DNA from: a virus
Virus record (IMG/VR): IMGVR_UViG_3300042294_003065
Span: 1-59,931 of that record
Length of the DNA: 59,931 nt
Strand: one strand, 5' to 3'
Notes under the pieces: generated by a model
The model's input: the letters and a program-made list of their open reading frames with translations, nothing else
What the model was told of the DNA's origin: nothing
The model's database searches: none
Position numbers and translations under genes: made by a program
Shown here: one piece after another, positions 32,916 to 42,345 of the stretch
Layout of the letters: each line of letters starts with the position of its first letter
How positions within the stretch are numbered: position 1 is the first letter of the stretch

Positions 32916-35900
32916 CTATGAATTGAGGATGGTGTCAAGGCGGGCGGAGAGACTGGTGCCGGCTTTCTTGCCCAGTCCGGCAAATGCCTCCGGGGCGAAC
33001 TTGCGGCCGATGTAGGCGGTGCCGATGACTGCTGCTCCCAGCTTGGCGGCGTTGATCATCCCCTTGTTCTCCTCCCGCTCATACCAGCGCTTGGGGCGGC
33101 GGTTGCGCTTGATCACGCCGGGGCGGTTGCGGACCCAGTGCTCCCATTGGTCGGGATACTGGGTGTTCTCGTCGAGCTGGATGAGCTTCGCGCCGGAGGA
33201 TAGCAGGCGGTCCGTGAGCTTCTTGGCCTCCTCGGCGATCTCGGCCTCCCGCTCCGTGCGACCGAGCTGACCGGGAGTGGCGGAGCGGACAGTCTTGAGG
33301 GCCTCCGGTGACATCCCGGCGGCGGCCTCATTGAGGGCTTCCTGCTTCTGCTGCGAGGTCATGTGCGGGAAGGGCGTGACCTTGGATGTCTCGGCTGCCT
33401 TGGTGGCTGCCCCGACGTTCTTCGAGTCCACCCATTTGTTCACTTTCCCAACGATCCCACCAGCGACTCCGGATGCCTCGTTGCCGGCGTTCTGTGCGGT
33501 CTTGGGAAAGAAGCTGCGCACCTTGTCGTAGGCTTCCGCCACGGGCTTGGGGACTGACTTGCGGATGGCTGACTGGACCTCCCCTTTGTTCCATCGGTTC
33601 TGGAATCCACGCATGGCAGAGTCGCCAGCGAAGCCCGCCTTGCCGCGCATGATCTTTCCTGCGGCCAGGAGGGAGCCTCCGGTGATTCCGATCGCGATCA
33701 GATTCTTCGCCCACGGCTTCTCCCACTCCCTCTTGCGCGGGCGTCCACGGGTGTCCACGGCCTTCTCTCCGCGCAGGGTGCCGCCGATGTCCTTCAGGAC
33801 TCCGGTGCCCCGGCGGTAGGCTTGCTGAATGTCCTGTCCGCGGCGGCTGTAGTTGACCTTGATCTCCTTGCCGGTGGCGGTCTCGCCTCCGATCCAGCGG
33901 CGGCTGTCGAAGTAGTCGAAGTTGATCACGGGCTGGCGGGCGCTGAAGAGCCTGCTGGCCCCGTAGAGCCCGAGTCCGGCGATGCCGAGCCCTGCTGCCC
34001 GGCGGCCCATCTTGGAGGCGGCCAGCTTGGCGCTCACGAGCTTGTCGTAGCCGCGCTTGCCGGTGAGTCCGATGGCCCCAATGGCGGCGGCTTTCCACGG
34101 CATACCCTCAGCCTGCTTGGCTCCACGGGAGCGGTCCCCGTAGATGTCCTTGGTCCCCGCGGTGGAGGCGCGCACCCCGATGGCGGTAGCTGCTCCGGCC
34201 CCGGCCCCGATGAGCGCACGGGCCTTGGCTGGCATGGTCCCGCGAAGGGCGGCTCCGAGTCCGGCTCCGGCTACAGTCGAGCGGAGGATGTTTGCGTCCC
34301 GGCGGTCGAGGTCCTCGTCCTGGATCTTCTTGCGGTAGCGGTCGGCGGCCAGCTTTCCGGTGAGTGGGACCTCGGCGAAGCGGATGGGAATGAGGCGCGA
34401 GGACATGCGTTGATCTTCCTTTGCCTTCTTCCTTCGGTTCTCCATGTATTTTCTAAAACCATAGACGCCTCCGATGACTCCGAGGCTGGCTGCACCGACG
34501 CCGATCATTGCTTTGTGTGTGCCGCGACTGGCATTCGCATCCGCCTCGTCAATCTGCTTTCCGAGCTTCTGTCTTGCAGCGTCTCCGCGCTCCTTCATTA
34601 CGCGCAGTTCATCAAGATCGCGCTTGATTGCATCCCGCTGCTTTAGGACTGGCCTGATCTTTCTGACGACCTCCGCGACAATCTTCTGATCATGCCCGCC
34701 CCCTTGCGCGACAGCCCTTTTGAATGTGCCCGAAAGCCGGTCTCCGAGACCTCTCTCCATGGCTGTGCCCTCCGCCAAAACCTTGGCGGCGTAATTTCCC
34801 CTAGCAAAGTAAATGGCGCTGGCTCGCGAGGACATGCGTTTGGTCTTTCCTCCATGCAGGGCGTCAACCGCGCTGCCCTCGTCCACGCCCTGATAGACAC
34901 CGTAGCCCCCGCCGCCGATGGCTCCGATGGCCGCTGCGCCAGCGGGTCCGGATCGGTTGGCCCAGGTGATCGGCCGCCAGTCAGCGTGCTTCGTCATAAA
35001 GGCGCGGCCCTTGGCGGTCTTGAGAGCCAGTAGCCCGGCGGCTCCGCCGGCTACGGCTCCACCGATTCCTCCGCCGAGCGCCGCCCGCTTGGTGTAGGCG
35101 GCCCGCTCGCCGGGCTTTGGATTGCCGCTGATGGCGTTGCCGATGAGGACTGATCCGGCGGCCAGTCCGGCGAGGGTTCCGCCTACTTTGCCGGCGATCT
35201 TGAGGGTTGGGCCGACTCTTGATCCTACCTTCAGGGCGGTTGGGATTCCGGCCACAAGTGCTCCGGTGGCTCCCGCGGAAAGTCCGGCCACGATGGATGG
35301 ATGGAGATGCTTCTTCTCAGCGAAGTGAATCGAGTTGCCCTTGGCGGCGAGCTTGCGCTGATAGATGTCACTGCGCCTGGGCGCGGGTTGCTTGACGGGC
35401 CATGCTGCGGGCTTATTTCCGATCCAGAGCGGGCGGGCCTTGATGACCTTCTCCACGTTATGACCGATGGCTGCCCCGGCGAGTCCTGTGCCGGGGGTGA
35501 CGCCGCCTCCGGCTACTACTCCGGTGACGTAGCCCACCTTGGCTCCCGTGGAGAGTCCCTTGAACTTGGCGAGCAGCTTCTTCACGAGGCTGGGCTCGGC
35601 GGGGCGCGAGGTCTGGATGAAGTTGGAGAACTTGCTGGAGAACTCGGTGGCGTATTCCGGACGGCGGGAAGCGTATCCCCCTGCTCCGCCGATGGCGAGA
35701 CCGGAGCCGATGCCGATGGCGATCTTCTTGCGGGCACCTCTGCGGATACCGGCGATCTCCTCGGCTTTCTTGGCGTTGGTTTCCCCAATGAAGCTCTCGC
35801 GGGCGATGGCGTATTCGTTGCGCTGCTTCTCACGCAGGGCTTTCTCGGAGGCGCGGACGCCCGCTGTTTCCATCCTGGCCTTGGCGATCTCAACTTCAGC

Positions 35901-38900
35901 GGCGTGGCCTGCCGCTTTGTCTCCAGCTCTCTCGCTGACGATTCCGTTGTACATGCGCGCCTTCTCGCTGGCGGCTTTGCGGGTCTCCCAGTCGTGGCTG
36001 ATCTTGATGTCCGGCTTCTTCCGCTCGGCATCCCGGCGCAGGACGATGCGCTCGTGGCGCTCAAGTCCCGGATTGGAGATGCGTGGCGCGGCCTTGCGGT
36101 CTTGCTTGATGAAGCGCGCCAGTTCTCTTCGGGCGTAATCCATGGTGTCCATGACCGGCGCTCCGGATGCCTGTGCTTTCTCCCAAATCCTTTTGGCGTA
36201 CGGGTTGTTGGGGAGCTTCCAGTTCTTCGCGCTGACTCCAAAACGGATCAGGCGCAGTCGCGATGCCATGAGCCGTTTCTGCGGCTCGTCCTTTTTCTTC
36301 AGGAGCCTGTTGGCGAGGTATCCGGCTCCGAGAATGCCGGCTCCGATGCCGATTTTTTGCAGGGTTCCAGTGCCGGGGTTGGGCGGGTATTTCCGCACGC
36401 GCGGGCGCTGGCTGATACCCTCGAAGAGTTCGCCCGAGTTGATGATGCGGCGCTTGATGATCCGCTCGGCTTTCTCTCCTCCGGCGGATTGCAGGAGTCC
36501 GAGGCGGGCCTGGGTGCGGTCGAAGCGGGCGCGCAGCTTCTCGGGGTCGGTCTCCTTGGACCAGATGGCGGATGCGGTGGTGTCCTTGACGGCTGCCTTG
36601 ATCGGGTTCTCGGATGGCGTGGCGAATCCTCCCTGCGGGGCCGGCTTGTTCTTGATCGGCGCGAGGATGTTCTCGGCCTTGGCGAGCCGCTCGGCGTCAT
36701 CCAGTCCATCGGTCGGGATGTTCTTCAGAGCCCGCTTCTCCAGTGCCCCGGTGTACCATGCGGCACGCTTCTTCCAGCGGGCCTGCCTTTCCTCCACGAG
36801 CTTCGGCAGCTTGGCCATCGCCTCGTTGACGATGCGGGGCTGCACTCCGCGGTCCATGGTCCTGCCGGTCCAGTTGGTCACGGGCCTGCCGAGATACTGG
36901 CGGCCGTAGGCTTGGGTGATCTCCTTGCGGGTGGCGAGTTCCTTGGCCAGGTCCCGGCGCACGGGGGTCATCGCCTCTCGGAGCTGCTCGCTGTTGCGGG
37001 TCAGCTTGGAGCTTTCCTTTTGAAACTGATCAGAAAGCGGGTCGCTGGTCGGCGCTCCGTCGCGGCGCACCTCGATGAGCTGCTGCTTCTTGGTTTTGAT
37101 CTTTGCCCCCTTGGCCTTGAGGTCCGCGAGGTTTCCCTTGATGACCGGCTCGGAGGCTTTGCGGAAGCCCTCGGTGTCCCGCCAGTCTGCCGGGTAGTGG
37201 CCGTAGCCCTGCTTGAAGGGCGGAAGCTCCTGATGCTTCTTGGCCCTCGGGGCGGCGGCGTAGTCCTCACCTTTTTTGAATTCCCCCTTGGGGTATTTCT
37301 CCATGCCGGGAAGGAGCTGGGTGGACTCGGCTCCGCGGCGGCGCTCGGGTGCCCCGCTCACACTGGGGTCGAGGATGCGCTGGCGTCCGCCGACATCCGT
37401 GACGCGGGGCGTGATCTTCTTCTCGCCTCCCTTGAAGCTGGCGAACACCGGGTCCGCCTTGCTCTGCACGGCCTGCCGGATGGCGCGGAGGTCGGCGTTC
37501 TTTTCCCATACGGAGCCGCGCAGGAGGGCACTGGCGCGCTTCTGGCTGGCTGCGGTGCGGGCCTCGCTGGGGCGGTCGAATCGGATGGTCTTCATCTTGC
37601 TGGAAAGCAGCCGTGTGATCTGCCGCGCCACCTCATCCTTGTCGCGGGCGGAGTCATTGAGCAGATCCTCCACGCCCTTGCTGGAGCCAGGGAAGAAGCG
37701 GTTCTTCGGGCGACCCACGTAGGAGCGGACATCCACGCTGCGGTCCTCGGGGTCCAGCGAGGCGTGGCTGCCCATGCGGGCCGAGCGTCCGACGACCTGC
37801 CGGATCTTGGCGTTGTTGAAGTGGGGTTCGAGGACCTGCACCATGCGGGTGCCCTTGAGGTCGAGGCCCTCCGCTCCGGAGGAGGAGACGAGCAGCGCGC
37901 GGTGCCTACCCTCGTTGTAGTCACGGACGGTCTGGTTGCGGACCTTCATGGTCTCGTTGCCGGTGAAGACGCCGTGCGGGATCTTGGCGGCGGTCAGGCG
38001 TTGCTGGAGAGGCTCGATGCCGTGCTTCAGCCAGTTGGAATAAACCAGTGCCTTGCCCTTGGGGTTCTTGAGGTGGCCTTCGAGATCGCGGAAGGCGCGG
38101 TCGATCTTGGGCTCATCCGCGCTGGAGGGATCGAGAGCGCGGGCGCTGTTGCTCACCTGCCGCGGGCCGGTCAGGTAGGGCTTGAGCCGGTCGATGTTCT
38201 CCTGGCTGATCTTCAGGCCCTTGGGGACACCGCCGAGGCTGGCTCGGTAGAGGGCGCTCTGGTGCTTGGTCATCTCCACCGGGATGGTCTGCGATGTGAC
38301 CTTGGGCAGCATGGAGGGATCGCCCTTGTGGTAGTCCACGTATTTGTTCAGCACCTTCTTCAGCTCGCCGGAATGACTGAGGCGCTCACCCCTCCAGCGG
38401 GAGAAGAAGTTCGGACGGGTGTAGCGGTTCTCGAATGCCTTGCCCTCGCGCAGGACGGGCTTGCCGGCGGCCTGGTTGACCAGTGTGCCGATGTCGGAGG
38501 GGTTGTTGAAGATCGGGGTGCCAGTGAGCAGCATCCGCTTTTGCGCAGGGCTGCCCTTAATCGCGTCCGAGAGGGCCGACTTGGGGTTACGTGCCCGGTG
38601 GGCCTCATCGACGATCAGGAGGCGGCTTTTTAGCGCACCACGGCCCTTCAGGGAGAGGGCCTGCTGGCTCATCACGTTGGCTTCAGGGCCTCCCCAGCGG
38701 GCGGTCTCCTTCCGGTAGTTCTCACGCAGGGCGGCCGGAAGGATCACGTCGGCACTTCCGCCCATGGCCTTGTGGGCTTCGATGGCAGTTCTGGTTTTCC
38801 CCGAACCGAGGCCGTGGGCCACCACGAGACCGGACTGGCTGGGGTCCTGGATGCGGCGGATGACGCGGCGCTGGTGGGGCTGGAGTTCTTCGGCAAATTG

Positions 38901-39608
38901 GATGGGCTTCGCCGCGATCTTCTTCCTCTTCGCGATCGTGCGGCGCTTGGGACCTGCGATCGGTGATCGCTTGCCTCCTGTGTCTCCGTCCGGTTCTGCG
39001 GTGCAATACATGAACTGGATGAGGGGGGCTTTGGACGAGCAGTTCCACTTCCGTAGCGAGAGCGCCTTGCGGGTCGGCTCCCCGTTGGGCTTTTCCATCG
39101 GACCCTGCATGCCGGACATCCGGGCGCAGAAAGACTTGCGGCGCTTGGCCGGCTTGGAGTCGGGATCGAGCTTCGAGGGCGGCGTGGTCACGGCCGTCTT
39201 GAGCTTGCTGCCGGGGTTCTCTCGGCGGTAGCTGGCTACGCCCTTGCGGTTGAGTCCGCCTGATTCGCTCTTGCCTTCCTTGCGCTGCCACGCTGCGGAT
39301 GCCAGCTCGATCGGCGCTGCGGCGGACTGCATGCGCTGGACCTTCACGGTGATCTTCTGCTTGCCCTGCTTGAGGGCGGCGTTTGCGCGGTGATTGCCAT
39401 CAAGGATCGAGTATTTTCCATGCCCGCGGTGCGAGACCGTCACGGTGCCCGGCATGTTTTTTGTGAACCTTGCCAGTTTCTTGATCTTCTTCTCGCTCAC
39501 CGTGCCCTGCGTGCTCACAAGGTTCTTGAGCTTGATCTTGCGCTCGGTGCCCTTGCCGATGCGGTGCATCCCTGGCTTGAGTCCTTCGACGTAGAGTGGG
39601 TTCTTCAT
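32916..39608 (-). CDS. Giant polyvalent virion protein with ParB-like and helicase domains
   Basis: 2230 aa, the largest gene. N-terminus: a ParB/sulfiredoxin-like region with ILDGNHRANAALKQG (68-82). Residues 105-191 resemble DUF6321 (GGLNRKGVASYRRENPGS; KSFCARMSGMQGPM; LRKWNC). Residues about 238-665 form an SF2 helicase: Walker A GLGSGKT 266-272, DEAH 334-337, LTGTP 361-365, motif VI QVVGRSARMGS 604-614. From about 1080 come at least ten Gly-rich membrane segments separated by basic linkers. Motif copies of the MSSRxxxIRFA type stand at 232, 667, 1113, 1418, 1592, 1735, 1888, 2135 and 2218. Such multi-domain polyvalent proteins are thought to be packaged and delivered into the host. It overlaps the portal stop (TGATG). 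Confidence 0.8.
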   Translation of the reverse strand: MKNPLYVEGLKPGMHRIGKGTERKIKLKNLVSTQGTVSEKKIKKLARFTKNMPGTVTVSHRGHGKYSILDGNHRANAALKQGKQKITVKVQRMQSAAAPIELASAAWQRKEGKSESGGLNRKGVASYRRENPGSKLKTAVTTPPSKLDPDSKPAKRRKSFCARMSGMQGPMEKPNGEPTRKALSLRKWNCSSKAPLIQFMYCTAEPDGDTGGKRSPIAGPKRRTIAKRKKIAAKPIQFAEELQPHQRRVIRRIQDPSQSGLVVAHGLGSGKTRTAIEAHKAMGGSADVILPAALRENYRKETARWGGPEANVMSQQALSLKGRGALKSRLLIVDEAHRARNPKSALSDAIKGSPAQKRMLLTGTPIFNNPSDIGTLVNQAAGKPVLREGKAFENRYTRPNFFSRWRGERLSHSGELKKVLNKYVDYHKGDPSMLPKVTSQTIPVEMTKHQSALYRASLGGVPKGLKISQENIDRLKPYLTGPRQVSNSARALDPSSADEPKIDRAFRDLEGHLKNPKGKALVYSNWLKHGIEPLQQRLTAAKIPHGVFTGNETMKVRNQTVRDYNEGRHRALLVSSSGAEGLDLKGTRMVQVLEPHFNNAKIRQVVGRSARMGSHASLDPEDRSVDVRSYVGRPKNRFFPGSSKGVEDLLNDSARDKDEVARQITRLLSSKMKTIRFDRPSEARTAASQKRASALLRGSVWEKNADLRAIRQAVQSKADPVFASFKGGEKKITPRVTDVGGRQRILDPSVSGAPERRRGAESTQLLPGMEKYPKGEFKKGEDYAAAPRAKKHQELPPFKQGYGHYPADWRDTEGFRKASEPVIKGNLADLKAKGAKIKTKKQQLIEVRRDGAPTSDPLSDQFQKESSKLTRNSEQLREAMTPVRRDLAKELATRKEITQAYGRQYLGRPVTNWTGRTMDRGVQPRIVNEAMAKLPKLVEERQARWKKRAAWYTGALEKRALKNIPTDGLDDAERLAKAENILAPIKNKPAPQGGFATPSENPIKAAVKDTTASAIWSKETDPEKLRARFDRTQARLGLLQSAGGEKAERIIKRRIINSGELFEGISQRPRVRKYPPNPGTGTLQKIGIGAGILGAGYLANRLLKKKDEPQKRLMASRLRLIRFGVSAKNWKLPNNPYAKRIWEKAQASGAPVMDTMDYARRELARFIKQDRKAAPRISNPGLERHERIVLRRDAERKKPDIKISHDWETRKAASEKARMYNGIVSERAGDKAAGHAAEVEIAKARMETAGVRASEKALREKQRNEYAIARESFIGETNAKKAEEIAGIRRGARKKIAIGIGSGLAIGGAGGYASRRPEYATEFSSKFSNFIQTSRPAEPSLVKKLLAKFKGLSTGAKVGYVTGVVAGGGVTPGTGLAGAAIGHNVEKVIKARPLWIGNKPAAWPVKQPAPRRSDIYQRKLAAKGNSIHFAEKKHLHPSIVAGLSAGATGALVAGIPTALKVGSRVGPTLKIAGKVGGTLAGLAAGSVLIGNAISGNPKPGERAAYTKRAALGGGIGGAVAGGAAGLLALKTAKGRAFMTKHADWRPITWANRSGPAGAAAIGAIGGGGYGVYQGVDEGSAVDALHGGKTKRMSSRASAIYFARGNYAAKVLAEGTAMERGLGDRLSGTFKRAVAQGGGHDQKIVAEVVRKIRPVLKQRDAIKRDLDELRVMKERGDAARQKLGKQIDEADANASRGTHKAMIGVGAASLGVIGGVYGFRKYMENRRKKAKEDQRMSSRLIPIRFAEVPLTGKLAADRYRKKIQDEDLDRRDANILRSTVAGAGLGAALRGTMPAKARALIGAGAGAATAIGVRASTAGTKDIYGDRSRGAKQAEGMPWKAAAIGAIGLTGKRGYDKLVSAKLAASKMGRRAAGLGIAGLGLYGASRLFSARQPVINFDYFDSRRWIGGETATGKEIKVNYSRRGQDIQQAYRRGTGVLKDIGGTLRGEKAVDTRGRPRKREWEKPWAKNLIAIGITGGSLLAAGKIMRGKAGFAGDSAMRGFQNRWNKGEVQSAIRKSVPKPVAEAYDKVRSFFPKTAQNAGNEASGVAGGIVGKVNKWVDSKNVGAATKAAETSKVTPFPHMTSQQKQEALNEAAAGMSPEALKTVRSATPGQLGRTEREAEIAEEAKKLTDRLLSSGAKLIQLDENTQYPDQWEHWVRNRPGVIKRNRRPKRWYEREENKGMINAAKLGAAVIGTAYIGRKFAPEAFAGLGKKAGTSLSARLDTILNS

Positions 39609-41428
39609 CAGTTCTTCGAGGATGATCCGTTGACCTTCGGCTTACTGCCGTTGCTGCTGGTGGTCTTGGGTCCGGCGACGACGGGGGCGTGGGCTCCCTC
39701 CGGGGTCAGACCGGCGTTGCGGTTGAGTTGCTCCTCCTCGGGTTCTTCCGGAATGATCTTCTCGGCCTCCGATCGGGTGGAGCCGGGGAATCCCTTGAGG
39801 ATCATCTCGACCGCCGATTCGCGGTCGATGGTGCCGTTGCCTACCTTCTCCATGATCTCGACGATGAGCTTGAGGCCCTTGTCGCCCACGGCCTGGATGC
39901 TGAGCGGTGGAGGCGGAGGCATCGGTGTGGGCGTAAGGAAGGCGGCCTTCTCCTGTGTAATCGACCCGAAGAGGCCGCGGGCCACGGTCTCCCCTGGTAG
40001 CTGAGCTTTTGCCGCTTCTTCGATGAGCTTGTTCCCCGCAGCGAAGTTGGAGGCGACGACCTCGCCAAAGGATTTTCCAGTGTGCTTGGCGACGACCTCC
40101 TCGATTTCAAGGATGCCAGCGGCGGCGAGGCTGAGATCGGCCTGGGCCTCGTGGCCCAGGTCGGCGGTGATCGGGCGGCTCCAGTGCCATGCACACTGCT
40201 TCCAGCCGGGAGTGGGCGGCAGGACGCCGAGGGAGATGCCCTGCGCGATGACCTTCTGGCGCACGCGGTTGAGGACGAGGTTTTCGAGGAGTCCCTGCCA
40301 GCTCTCGATCTTGCGCAGATCAGCCTGGATCTCCACTCGGGTATTGGCTCCGCCGAGCACGGAGATGTCCCAGAGCAGGCCATAGCTGATGCCGAGGCTG
40401 ACGCTCATCTTCCGGATGAGGGTCTGGACGAAGGCCATGAACGCTCCACTCGGGCGAGCGCTGGGGCTCATCATGGAGAAGTTCTCACCCTCGGCCAGCT
40501 TGAGCAGCTTGCCCCATTGGGCGTCCTGCGTGGGCGTGCCCTGCGCCGTCTTGCCGTCCCATGCGCCGGGGCCGTTGCCGTTGAAGGGGTCCTTGGTGCC
40601 GATCAGGGCGGCGTACTGCGCCTGCACCTTGCCGGCGATCTTCTCCGCCTCGATCCACTCGCGGATGTCCCGGATGTCGTTGAGGCAGCGCAGCAGCTTG
40701 GTGCGTCCGCGGTATTCGCCGGGCCGGTAGGGGTCGTGCAGATGGATGAAGGAGTCCATCGGGACCTCCTGCGGTTCCACGTATGATCCGTCCTTCTTGT
40801 GGCGGAAGATGCGGGCGCTCAGGATGCGGCCGGTGTTCTCGTCGATGGTGAAGCCGCCGATGTAGTTCTCCGCCTGCGTCGCCTCGGTCGGGGAGCCGAT
40901 ACGGTCAGCCTCGATGGACTGAAGGCAGTAGCCGCCGGTCGGGCTGAACTGCGGGGCGATCTCCACGAAGCCGGCGTCGCCGTCCACCATGAAGCCGTGG
41001 TAGGCCATCTGGACCATCTCGATGAAGCGGGCGCGGCCCGAGAGATCGCACATCGTCCCGCCGTCCTCCCCTCGGTCGTCGCCACACCAGGAGTGGAGGT
41101 AGCCGTCGTATGCTGCGTCGATCTGTCCGTCCCCGGTGTTGGATTTGCAGTGAAGTTTTCCCGCGACGTACAGGGTGAGGCGCTCGATGACGCCACCCAC
41201 GAAGTCCAGCTCGACAGCCTCCCGCGCATCGGCCATCGCGGTGTAGCGGTCCCGCTGCTTGCGCCATGACTCAGCTCCGGTCTGACTGACCGGCTTGGCT
41301 CTCCCGCGCCTTTCAGGATTCGGATTGTACTCGCTGAACTCCAGCAGACGCGAGCGGAAGTCCGGGTGGATCTCGGTGATGACCCTGCCGCCGGAGTCGA
41401 GCAGACGGATGAGATTGTCTTTGGCCAT
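39608..41428 (-). CDS. Portal protein, lambda gpB type
   Basis: 606 aa. The core order LDFVGGVIERLTLYVAGKLH, GDAGFVEIAP, IGGFTIDENTGRILSARIFR, MDSFIHLHDPYRPGEYRGRT, IREWIEAEKIAGKVQAQYAA and SYGLLWDISVLGGANTRVE matches the clip, wing and stem regions of lambda-type portals paired with GpA terminases. The C-terminal about 120 residues (SIQAVGDKGLKLIVEIMEK...) are an acidic, Pro/Ser-rich extension that may bind scaffold. Shares bases with the genes on both sides (TAATG and TGATG). Confidence 0.85.
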   Translation of the reverse strand: MAKDNLIRLLDSGGRVITEIHPDFRSRLLEFSEYNPNPERRGRAKPVSQTGAESWRKQRDRYTAMADAREAVELDFVGGVIERLTLYVAGKLHCKSNTGDGQIDAAYDGYLHSWCGDDRGEDGGTMCDLSGRARFIEMVQMAYHGFMVDGDAGFVEIAPQFSPTGGYCLQSIEADRIGSPTEATQAENYIGGFTIDENTGRILSARIFRHKKDGSYVEPQEVPMDSFIHLHDPYRPGEYRGRTKLLRCLNDIRDIREWIEAEKIAGKVQAQYAALIGTKDPFNGNGPGAWDGKTAQGTPTQDAQWGKLLKLAEGENFSMMSPSARPSGAFMAFVQTLIRKMSVSLGISYGLLWDISVLGGANTRVEIQADLRKIESWQGLLENLVLNRVRQKVIAQGISLGVLPPTPGWKQCAWHWSRPITADLGHEAQADLSLAAAGILEIEEVVAKHTGKSFGEVVASNFAAGNKLIEEAAKAQLPGETVARGLFGSITQEKAAFLTPTPMPPPPPLSIQAVGDKGLKLIVEIMEKVGNGTIDRESAVEMILKGFPGSTRSEAEKIIPEEPEEEQLNRNAGLTPEGAHAPVVAGPKTTSSNGSKPKVNGSSSKN

Positions 41429-41691
41429 TACTGGTTCGAGAAATCAACGACTCCGACTTGGACGTTTGGCGTGGCGCGCGGGCCGTCAGGGACAGTGTAG
41501 CCGCGCTCCCTGCGGACGAAGGCGATGGCGTTGAGCTTGTCGTTGTTTTGCGCCGTGGCCAAGGCGAACTGCTTTGTTCCCATGCCCATGGTCAAGAAGC
41601 CGTTGTCCAGCGCCTCCAGCCGTGTGATCTCGGCAAGCAGCTCCGCCTCGGTCTTCTGTCTATAGCGTAGGAGATGATCGGCGACGGCCAT
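41428..41691 (-). CDS. gpW-position head protein, 87 aa
   Basis: The ATG at 41691 gives MAVADHLLRYRQKTEAELLA, a helical protein with LLAEITRLEALDNGFLTMGM followed by KQFALATAQNNDKLNAIAF. First gene of the left transcript and directly before the portal, where lambda has gpW. Sequence similarity to gpW is weak, so the role rests on position and size. Confidence 0.6.
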   Translation of the reverse strand: MAVADHLLRYRQKTEAELLAEITRLEALDNGFLTMGMGTKQFALATAQNNDKLNAIAFVRRERGYTVPDGPRATPNVQVGVVDFSNQ

Positions 41692-41874
41692 TTGTGAAGG
41701 GGAGTATGTCAATGAGTCGCAGGGGAGCAAGCGGCAAATGGGAGGTCCGCCTTCCAATTTTTCTCGGTCGCCAATTTCTCACTTTTTAAGGTTGGTTATC
41801 CATAGGGGAATTTAGCCCGTTTCTAGTGTGGGAGGTCGTTTTTCGACCACAACAAATCCCCGCAAATCAGTATC
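41692..41874. promoter_or_regulatory. Divergent intergenic control region
   Basis: 183 bases separate the minus-strand head operon from the plus-strand operon, so promoters for both arms are expected here. Visible are an AT-rich stretch (41755-41790), a TTGACA on the minus strand at 41707-41712, and a hairpin GGTCG-TTTTT-CGACC at 41834-41848 just before the plus-strand gene. No convincing -10/-35 pair or operator repeat was found. Confidence 0.55.
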
Positions 41875-42132
41875 ATGAAAACGAAACAACTAGACCTGTT
41901 CGCCCCCGAACCGAAGAAGGAAGTGCCCGAGTGGGCGCGACCCATGCCAAGAACCCCCAAGTGGATGAGGGAATCCGACCCCGTGCGGCCCATCGCCGCC
42001 AATGGGGTGGGTGAGTGGAGCGCCCGGAATGCGCGCCTCAATTCAAAGAAGGGCCAGGACTGCCTGATGAGGCAGGAAAGCACCGGCTCCAACTTCCGCC
42101 ACGAGCTGGCGCAGTACGACGGGGAGGCTTGA
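41875..42132 (+). CDS. Small hypothetical protein, first plus-strand gene
   Basis: 85 aa, begins MKTKQLDLFAPEPKKEVPEW and is polar and Pro/Arg-rich. No SD is obvious (AATCAGTATC before ATG). First gene rightward from the divergent region, so perhaps an early regulator. Not recognised. Confidence 0.6.
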   Translation: MKTKQLDLFAPEPKKEVPEWARPMPRTPKWMRESDPVRPIAANGVGEWSARNARLNSKKGQDCLMRQESTGSNFRHELAQYDGEA

Positions 42133-42240
42133 GCAGCGAAGTGAGCCGCGTGACAGGCGGTTCCATTCGCCCTTCAAACGAAGAGTGGAGGCATAACACC
42201 GGACCAAGCCTCGGTCCACAAAACAGAAAGGCCAAAGCCA

Positions 42241-42345
42241 ATGACCACACAAAGCAGCGACAAACCGGAGCTTGATCTCGTCCTCGACGAGCCCGAGCAC
42301 ATCATCATGACCACGGAAGATGGAATCGTGGAGGTGATCGAATGA
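42241..42345 (+). CDS. Very small acidic protein, 34 aa
   Basis: Begins MTTQSSDKPELDLVLDEPEH and ends EDGIVEVIE. AGAAAGGCCAAAGCCA before the ATG matches the common leader of this arm, and the stop overlaps the next start (ATGA). A GGACC/GGTCC hairpin (42201-42217) lies just upstream. The 108 bases before it hold nothing else seen. Confidence 0.5.
   Translation: MTTQSSDKPELDLVLDEPEHIIMTTEDGIVEVIE

Noticed and set aside
35301-38633. An 1110-residue open frame antisense to the polyvalent gene
   Set aside because: Its composition (Leu/Gly/Ala/Val/Asp low complexity) is the mirror of the helicase-containing gene, which has correct motifs; the antisense frame has none.
39608-41428. Motif-like RSRLLEFSEYN at the portal N-terminus
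   Set aside because: It resembles the virion-block motif only loosely and lacks the membrane/basic context, so it was not counted.
8354-41712. TTGACA hexamers at several gene junctions on the minus strand (for example 18964, 25995, 29206, 41707)
   Set aside because: About ten are expected by chance in this arm, several are formed by stop codons (TTGA overlaps), spacing to ATG is only 14-21 bases in many, and no -10 box follows. Worth a TSS check but not called.
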